This document shows positions 57,098-64,000 of a DNA stretch of 64,000 bases, piece after piece. The DNA lies in NCBI RefSeq assembly GCF_019320115.1, contig NC_089583.1, forward strand, positions 83,531,928-83,595,927. Reading direction: 5' to 3'. The notes under the pieces were generated by a model that saw only the letters and a program-made list of their open reading frames with translations, was not told where the DNA came from and made no database searches. Made by a program: the position numbers and the translations under genes. How positions within the stretch are numbered: the stretch's first letter is position 1; each line of letters begins with the position of its first letter. The stretch is from Miscanthus floridulus. Taxonomy: Eukaryota; Streptophyta; Magnoliopsida; Poales; Poaceae.

Positions 57098-59559
57098 CTA
57101 CCTCCTACTCTTGCCCTTACCCTTGTGACTAAGAGCGCTTGTACCTAGAGTGTAAGGGTCATGCGGACGGCGTCGCCTAGTGCCTAGAGGCGGTGTAGGA
57201 TGAGTCGAGGGAGCATCATGGAGCTAAGAGGGGCCAAGCTCCTCATGCCTCTTGTCCATGTCATCATCGTCGTCTTCCTCGTCCTCGTCCCCATCCCCTA
57301 TAGCTGCTTGACTAGAGAAACCCAAGCCTCCTCTGCCTACAGAATGAACGTACACATCTTGCGTCGTGTCTGTCCTGCAACCACAATGACCAGCCGCACG
57401 ACGTAGACGACGTGACAGCCTCTGTTGTACAAAACTATGTTAACTAAAAGAATCTAACATATTAATGATATGTTTGAAAGAATATTTTTAATCTTACATC
57501 CAGGAAGCCAAGTATGTAGTCGTCATTGACTCTCGGCCGAACGCGCTTGATCTATTCAACTGAGCATTTGAGTGTATTGCCCTGCAACAAAGTTCTCAAT
57601 AATAATACTTCTGAATAGATAGCAATAGGTTTTGTTTTCTTTTGTACAAGAATCTAACATATTATAAGGGTTATACGGCTCGAAGGTTGCACTAACTATA
57701 ATAGATAACTCCTAATGTCGGTCCAAGAACGCCTAATGTATTGTTATGCAACTTAATGTACAAAAATAAGGCAATTGGCTTACCACTCTGTCCAAGATCG
57801 GTCCTGCCTCCACCTGCTTTCTTGCATGAGTCGACTGGTCGTACGCCGTGTCTTCATCGTCGGAGGACTCGATGTCGACGTAGTCAGCTTCGGTCCATTG
57901 TAGCCTCAGCCTACACCGTGTCGCACGCTGGTACCAAGCTTGGTACCGCCTAAACTCACGGTTCATGTGTGGCTCATTGTTGTCGTCCACATTGTCGTGC
58001 ATCTCCTCCCATTCCTCAATGAAGGACTGGTGGTGCCTCTCCCAGTCAAAAATCTTCTTGTTCCTCTGATGATCCAACCTGCACGTATGTCATCGTTACT
58101 TAAATCCATGTACATGTCACCATATTAATAGAAATGGACCATCATCATGAGACATTTGAAATATCAAAACACTTACTTGTGTAAGTCAACCCCAGTCGAG
58201 AACATAGCCATAGGCCAAAGCTATCTCACTCAAAATTGGCGTGCAACCCTATCTGGCAGATGGTACTCGACAGCATAGAAGCAGATTAGAGGGCACCTCA
58301 TCCTATAGAAGTCATCGTCGGCCCCACAAACGTTGCTCAGCTAAAAAGGAAGTGCGTCCTCTCCACCGTACGGCTCCCACTCCACCTACAACATGTCCAA
58401 ACAAGATGTTAGATGGTATACTAATCCTTTTCAAACCAGCATGGGAAATAAAATTTACTTACCCAGACGCCGTCAGCGTGTCTAGCTTGTTGGTGAACTC
58501 AATGCATGCCCGGTCTAACCTCATGTATGGAACCCTGGCCTGGTCCTAAAGGTATGCCCACGTCGGCTGCCGTCTTGGAGGCTGACCTTGGAACCACTCA
58601 CAATGATTCAAAACCTTAGGACGGCCAACTAGAAGATGAACCCACATCCATAGCTGTAACAGGTACACACATCCACCAAGTGATGGGTTTGACGAAGACC
58701 GATGACACCCCTCGCACAGCTATCGGTATAGAAAACACAACACTACAGAGCCCCAGCTATAGTGACCCACCTGGTCCCAGTCACCGAGGTAGTGGATCTA
58801 CATCTAGGACGCACTGTCACCCATGGTGTTAGGGAAGAGAACGCAGGCAAACAAGTGTAGGATCCACACCCTGTAGTAGTACCCAACTGTCTCCTCATAT
58901 GCCTCCTCAGGGCACTATGTGAACTCTTCCCATAGCTAGGAGATGGGAACTCCAGAAGTGCAAGCCACTTGCTCGCCAAGCTCATGCCCAAGGAAGGCCT
59001 CCACTCATGCTCTCTAGCCCTCTGACCTGCACTGCTCGATGACTGGGTTGCCGTGAATCCTTAGGCCTAGCATCTTCTGATAGTCTTGGAGCGTGACTAT
59101 CATCTCCCCGAAAGGTAGGTGGAAGCTATGAGTCTCCGGCCGCCACCTATATTTAAGACAAAGCAATATTAATTATCAAAAAGTCAATCGCATGAACAAA
59201 TGGCTATGAATGGTGGCAATGATTCAATGTAATACATGTCAACTAGCGCAGTTATGGCCGTTGAGTTGAACTTGGGCAACCCACGATGAACCTAAAAAGA
59301 GATGACATCTAGGCCAGCTCTTTATAGGAAAGGAGTGTACCTATCGTTGTACCGCATGTCCAAGAACCCACTGTGGGTTCTAGGACGAAGGAGTGGAAGG
59401 TCCTGCATCGAATAAAATATAGTCTCCTGTTACTTCATAAACACATGTACGTTCACCAAATTTTGAACAAAACTTATAGATTATTACCTGCCCTAGTGCT
59501 ATGAGATGTCCTTGGTGGGTCGCCTCGTACGTCGGGTCAAGCATGTGGAATTGCTCCAT
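57098..59559 (-). pseudogene. plant mobile domain (PMD/MAIN-like) protein of the MULE, broken
   Basis: Exon 1 (59559-59488) reads MEQFHMLDPTYEATHQGHLI and keeps phase to exon 2, where DLPLLRPRTHSGFLDMRYND begins the PMD fold. RWRPETHSFHLPFGEMIVTL, near 59140-59085, is the PMD signature, followed by LQDYQKMLGLRIHGNPV. Later exons carry the domain's tail (WERHHQSFIEEWEEMH, 58050-58003; ADYVDIESSDDEDTAYD) and a C-terminal RRRRPHDPYTLGTSAL ending at 57098. Cellular PMD relatives (MAIN, MAIL1) act in gene silencing and genome stability, often with a PP7-like phosphatase; none is seen here. Many stops occur (for example in exon 2 and after 59040), so it is non-functional. Confidence 0.75.
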
Positions 59560-59735
59560 CCTACAAAAAAAGTGAATGGATTAGAATTTCAATATACAAT
59601 GAAACATGAACTTACAAATGTATAAGTAATTGACACAAATACAAGCACAAAAAGAGACATCCATAATTAATTAAATGAAGACGACAAATATAAAATAATA
59701 AAATGAACCAATAGTCGCACCTCACTAATCTGCCA

Positions 59736-62492
59736 ATGGCAACTTCGTGAATTATGGCCAAGTCTACCACACTTGCCGCACTCGTACTGCTCGGGGTCAG
59801 TAACAAATGGAGTTCCTCTCCCACGCCTCGTTCTTCTAGGTATCTGATCCATAACCATCCAGTGTCTCGTCCTCTGCCTTGATCCATGCTTGCTCCAACG
59901 GTAAGTTGGATCCGCAATGTACTTTGACCCATCATATGGAGGCCACTCTCTAGGTTCTCGGAAAGGCACGAAGCAGGGGCTCCATGTGTGCACAAGGGTG
60001 TCGACACTGAACTCATGAGGTATCCTCCTCTCGATATTATAGTTGTGATGCCTAGCTGCTGCCACCAAATGAGAACACAGAAAGTGGTACTACCTTGGTT
60101 TACCACAAGTGCACTTGAAATCTTAGAGGACAACCACATGTACCCTCAACTCTCAGACCTCGCCATCGGACATTGTACCGCCCCTATGCTCAACCTGATA
60201 AGTCCCTGTGGCGTGGTCAAAGCATGCAACCTCATGTGTGCTAGCCCTTTCTCCTGCCTTCTCTAGGTGTGCCTTTAGTTTTGGAGCCCATATCTCTCCA
60301 TCACTCCGCAACTGCAATGCATGGGTGTGTCTATCGTTGAACCAGGCAACAAGCTTATAGAAGGTGAATTGAACAATTGCATTCATGGGCATACCATGTA
60401 TCCCCAATAGCAACTTATTGAATGACTCTGCTATGTTGCTGCACTGAAACTCGTACCTCCATCCACCGGCGTCGTGAGCTCTCGTCTATTTCTCCAAATC
60501 CCTCATGAAACCTATGAGCCATTGTCTGCCTTCTACATTTGATGCGGTTCTGACCTGCTCCAACTTTTCCTTAAAGTACTTGTCCTCAAGCTATCGAGCA
60601 ACCTCTTGGAACAGATCAAAGTTACCCTTGACACCATCCTTCTAGAGTAGATTCTCGGCAAGGTGCCGAGTACACCAACGATGGTGCAAAGGTGCATACC
60701 CATCTATCTGCTCTCGCACGACATTAAGTATGCCCTGATGCCTATTAAATATGATGTCAACCTCCCTTCTAGGCCCAACCATGTGTATTCGGACTAGTCT
60801 CAAGAACCATCCCCAACTGTCATTGTTCTCCTTCACAACCAAAGCAAATGCCAAAGGAACCAACTTGTTGTTCGCATCACAAGATATGGCTATAAGAAGT
60901 GTGCCCTGGTATTTGCCAATCAAGAACGTACCATCAATGGAGAAGACATGATGACAGTGCCTAAAGGCCTCGACACACTGAGGGAAGCATAGAAAGTACG
61001 GAAGAATATCTTCCTCCCATCCTTCCATGCATTAGGTTTTGGGATGTACTCATAATGCATTCCTAGATTCACCGCTTTGATTGCATTGAAAAGAACTAGC
61101 AGCTGCTCATACCCATCCTCCCAGTCCCCATATATCATCTTCCATGCTCGCTGCTTAGCCCTCCATGCTTTACCATAAGTTATCACATATCCTCCATACA
61201 ACGCCTCAACAGTTCTGATAATTATCCTCAGCTTCATTTGGGTTCTCCCTACAAAATTCCCATCAACCGCTTGGCAATGAGGGTAGATGGCAACTACCAA
61301 TGCCTCAGTGTCAGCTCATGGTCAGCACAATTATGTGGCCCGACAACTTTTGTGACCTTCTATTTTCTGGTTACCTGTTGCTTCCTTGCACAAACCCTCT
61401 ATGGGCAGCATTCCTTATCACACACAACTATATAACGGCGCTCCGCATATGAATGCAATACCCTGTAAGGCCTCTTTCGTATCATTGTAAAAGCCTACAA
61501 CCACCTCTTCAAAGCAGGGAGGTCATTGAACACCCTCCCATTCTCAATTACCATGTTAGGACCAGCCTTAGGAGCTTCTAGGAGCTCATCATCACACCCT
61601 TCTGCAAACGCCTGATCGGAATGAGTAAGATCGCTTAACTCATGAACTCTAGGATCATGGCGGCTGGGAAAGATATGCCTCATCATCTCAACATCACTCT
61701 CCATCAGCTCTCCAAGAGGGTGATCATCATCAGAATCAAGAGCCCTAGCCATCTCATATGGCTTTGAATCATGTATAATTTCAACACTATTGGAGCCACG
61801 AAATCCATCTCCAAAGTGCACTTGCGCAGCAATAGGGGGCACATCCACATTCTCAGGAATGTCTCTGCAACATCAGTACAGAAATGAGGAAAGAATGAAA
61901 GAAATAGATGTAAGGAATGGGGTAAGCTCCCAAAAACCATGCGGTTAAGACACTTACTCAGATGATTCTGTGTCAAAGGGATCTCATAAGGAGGATCTAC
62001 CATGAAAACATGAGTCTGACAACCATCTACAAATACCACATTGGGGGCAGATTGAGCATCGGGAACCGTAGGTGCAATCTGCACATGCAGGTAAGGTTCC
62101 AAAATGGGAGGGTTGATGTGTGCCTGATGATCCATTGCTTGGGTAAACGCATGATGGATGGGATCAACTAACACCCGACGCACAACCATATCCAAACATT
62201 ACAGCTGACTCTTCATAACTAATCTCACATAGTTCTCCCACTAATCCGCACAACCAATTGAGATCATTTGCCTAAAGATATTCGGAGGAGAACGTAGGTG
62301 CAGTACACCATCAACTACAATGTCATCAGCTCCAAGGCAATGCAGCTCCTCCCAAGCCTTTGCAACCATCTCACTAAATGAAGGCCTATCATTGAATAGC
62401 ACATGCACGCTTTGCATATCAAGAAACTCAATATATCCATAGCGATCGCTTTCAACGGTGCCTCCATGATATATGGTCACTAGGTTGTCCAT
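59736..62492 (-). pseudogene. MULE (MuDR-type) transposase, broken by stops and frameshifts
   Basis: The N-terminal region (from ATG 62492) is a variable part. A MuDR DNA-binding block (FNDLPALKRWL ... RPYRVLHSYAERRYIVVCD) lies near 61530-61395. The transposase core follows: FSIDGTFLIGKYQGTLLIAI near 60940 (first Asp), DIIFNRHQGIL near 60745 (the second catalytic Asp reads Asn), WCTRHLAENL, and CSNIAESFN (Glu). The SWIM finger (CTCGKPR ... FLCSHLVAAA, about 60105-60055) and a CCHC knuckle (CGKCGRLGHNSRSC, about 59780) complete the order. The frame changes between 61300 and 61028 and again upstream, and at least six stops interrupt the last 1.3 kb. The enzyme would have moved this element; it is inactive now. 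Confidence 0.85.
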
Positions 62493-63309
62493 CTAGTTCA
62501 AACACGTAATGAAACACATGTCCTTTAGTCAAAATTAGATGATAGATAGTACCTAACAAGTACTTTCTAGCTACAAACTAAGTAATCAAGATAATAACTA
62601 TGTATATATATACAATGTACTCACTAAATAGCTAGATCATATGTAGTTAACTAAATATGTAACTACATATCTAAGTAGCTATCTAACTATATCTATGAAC
62701 CTATGTATCTATGTTACTATCTATCTACATATATATCTCACTAGATCACTAACTAAATCAACTACCTGAGTCATCACATTAACTAGTAAACAACAAATAC
62801 CAACTAAGTAGGTACATTGCATATTCATAATTTTTACCTTTCCAATGATTGCTCCGTGGACGTCGATGGAGTCACAGCGGATGATGGGCTTAGGTTAGGC
62901 CGACAATATGGACCAGCGGCGGCACAGCCGGTCGCTGCAGGTGGCGGGGTCAGCGGTGGCGCGGCCGATGACAGTAGTGGCGTGCGCTGGGTGTGGGATG
63001 CCCGGGGCTCCGTGCGGTGAGTCTAGCTCGACGGGCGTGGGAGGCACGCCGGCACTGGATGATGGCAAGGCGGGGCGAGGCCGGTGGTGGAGGGCAGAGG
63101 AGGCGGTGCGGCATGGGGGGCGGCGTAGCCACGGGACGCGGCGTGGGGCCTGGCGTGGGGCGGGGGGGGGGGGGGCGTGGCGTGGCGCGGGCATGGTGGC
63201 TCAGCGTGATAGCGGGTGTGGGCGGCGGCAGCAGCGGTGAAGGTAGCAGAGGGCGGTGGCGCAATGTGGGCGAGAGAGGGAGAAGAAGAGAGGAAAGGCA
63301 CATGCCCAA
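62493..63309. other. promoter / leader of the MULE minus-strand transposase
   Basis: An AT-rich part (to about 62835) with TATCTA-type repeats near 62640-62740 gives way to a GC-rich part (62860-63300) with a G run at 63161-63174. The open frames in the GC-rich part on both strands lack domains and look like composition artefacts. Confidence 0.45.
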
Positions 63310-63548
63310 TAGGTATTAAAGGCTCGGCGCCATTCACGTTGGCGCTGAGCTCGGCGCCAAGATCTACGACGCTAAGCTCCCTGCTAGGTCATCCACTGTG
63401 CCCAGGAGCTCAGCGCCAGAGATGATGGCGTCTACCTCGGCGCCAGCATCAATGGCGCCGAGCTAAGGGTTCATTTTCTAAATTCTTTCCGCCAGGGGTC
63501 TATTTGTGAGAAACTTTCAAAAAAAGGGCTAAATTGTAAAAAATTTGG
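63310..63548 (-). repeat. MULE right terminal inverted repeat
   Basis: Near-complement of 53337-53575, with TTTTCTAAATTCTTTCCGCC and GGGTCTATTTGTGAGAAACT corresponding to the left end. The inner motif cluster differs by several indels. Confidence 0.9.
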
Positions 63549-63558
63549 GCAAGCAAAG

Positions 63559-63947
63559 CAAGAGCTAGAAGAAGCAGCAACACGTGAAGCAACTGGATGG
63601 GATCTAGAAGGAGAGGCAACTTCTGAGGAGATTGAGGTGTGTGTGCGTGTGCTCTTCCTATGCTATTGTGTTGCAGAAGGAACGTTGCCTAGGGTATGTG
63701 CGTGTATATCCTAGGAGTGGATTTGTGAGGAGCTAGACTGTAGAAGGCAGAGGAGGCTATTGGAGGGACTGTAGTACTCTACTTTTTGGTCTCATGAGTA
63801 GAAGAATTGTAGGTGCAGAAGGCATTGGAGCTGCTGCTATGCCGCTCATCTGTTCTTTAGTTGTGGAAGGTAGAAGAAGAAGGCCTTGGTAACATTAAAT
63901 CATGGGGGAAAAAATCAATGTTAGCCCCTGGATCATCGGCACAGGTG
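63559..63947. other. right flank of the MULE, no gene seen
   Basis: Would have been continuous with 53326 before insertion. Purine-rich, with short frames only. No domain recognised. Confidence 0.4.
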
Positions 63948-64000
63948 AGTAAAAGGACCTAGGATGCCTCATAGAGGGGGTGAATAGGCGTTTCTAAAAA
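63948..64000 (-). mobile_element. copia LTR end at window edge, minus orientation
   Basis: AGGACCTAGGATGCCTCATA followed by GAGGGGGTGAATAGGCG is the complement of the conserved copia LTR end (CCTATTCACCCCCTC...GGTCCTTT). The rest of the LTR lies beyond the window. Confidence 0.55.

Larger units (their letters stand above)
53337..63548 (-). mobile_element. complete Mutator-like element (MULE) carrying four gene relics
   Basis: Terminal inverted repeats of about 230 bp begin CCAAATTTTTTATAATTTAG at the left and end with the near-complement at 63548. Both ends are flanked by the same 10 bp, GCAAGCAAAG (53327-53336 and 63549-63558), a duplication in the 9-11 bp range of Mutator elements. The TIRs contain alternating GGCGCCGAGCTC palindromic motifs. 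Internal genes are a plus-strand GRF-type gene (54146-55912) and minus-strand GRF (56933-56265), PMD (59559-57098) and MULE transposase (62492-59736) genes, all with stops. Element length is 10212 bp. The perfect duplication suggests a relatively recent or well-preserved insertion despite broken genes. Confidence 0.92.

Noticed and set aside
62817..63337. Several overlapping ORFs near the right MULE end
   Set aside because: GC-rich leader sequence open on both strands with low-complexity Gly/Arg/Pro translations; no homology recognised.

Overview
This is nuclear DNA of a grass, most likely an Andropogoneae species close to sorghum, sugarcane or Miscanthus. The evidence is spliced genes with GT/AG introns, GC-rich monocot-style coding exons, and grass-type transposons: CACTA elements with TTTAGTCCCGG or TTTGCCGAGTGT subterminal repeats, Stowaway and hAT MITEs, a Sirevirus-like copia element, and a Mutator-like element carrying a plant mobile domain gene. 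I saw no tRNA, rRNA or CRISPR array. The genus call is inference.

Four host genes can be supported. (1) 16424-19661 (+): a three-exon INDETERMINATE DOMAIN zinc-finger transcription factor of the IDD14/15/16 (SGR5/LPA1) clade, 500 aa. (2) 40442-41653 (+): an intronless ANTH-domain clathrin assembly protein, 403 aa. (3) 43464-45031 (+): a five-exon plastid-type SecE translocase subunit, 155 aa. (4) 51166-47223 (-): a twelve-exon MAP65/PRC1/Ase1 microtubule bundler, about 586 aa. Genes 3 and 4 converge. All four reading frames are intact; the joined exons keep phase at every junction I worked out.

Transposons fill most of the rest. 1-310: CACTA subterminal repeats. 2131-2378: a MITE inside an (AT)n tract. 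5275-8206: old LTR sequence. 8207-14970: a decayed copia element with 5' LTR, primer-binding site, gag and broken pol. 20346-21270: two hAT-type MITEs facing each other. 26130-39321: a gypsy-type element (LTR, leader, 3' repeats, polypurine tract, LTR) split by a large CACTA element at about 26965-38511. The CACTA element carries an intact GRF zinc-finger/membrane gene, a TNP2 transposase and a tnpA/Ulp1-like gene. 53337-63548: a 10.2-kb Mutator-like element with long inverted repeats and a perfect 10-bp target duplication. It carries a MULE transposase, a plant mobile domain (PMD) gene and two GRF-type zinc-finger genes, all with stops.

The features most worth a second look are the four-gene PMD/GRF MULE; the CACTA coding regions, where TNP2 is broken only by stop codons with no frameshift; the intact GRF-membrane gene between broken neighbours; several long foldbacks and in-frame tandem repeats; and a MITE family present twice, next to (TA)n tracts, about 50 kb apart and in opposite orientation.
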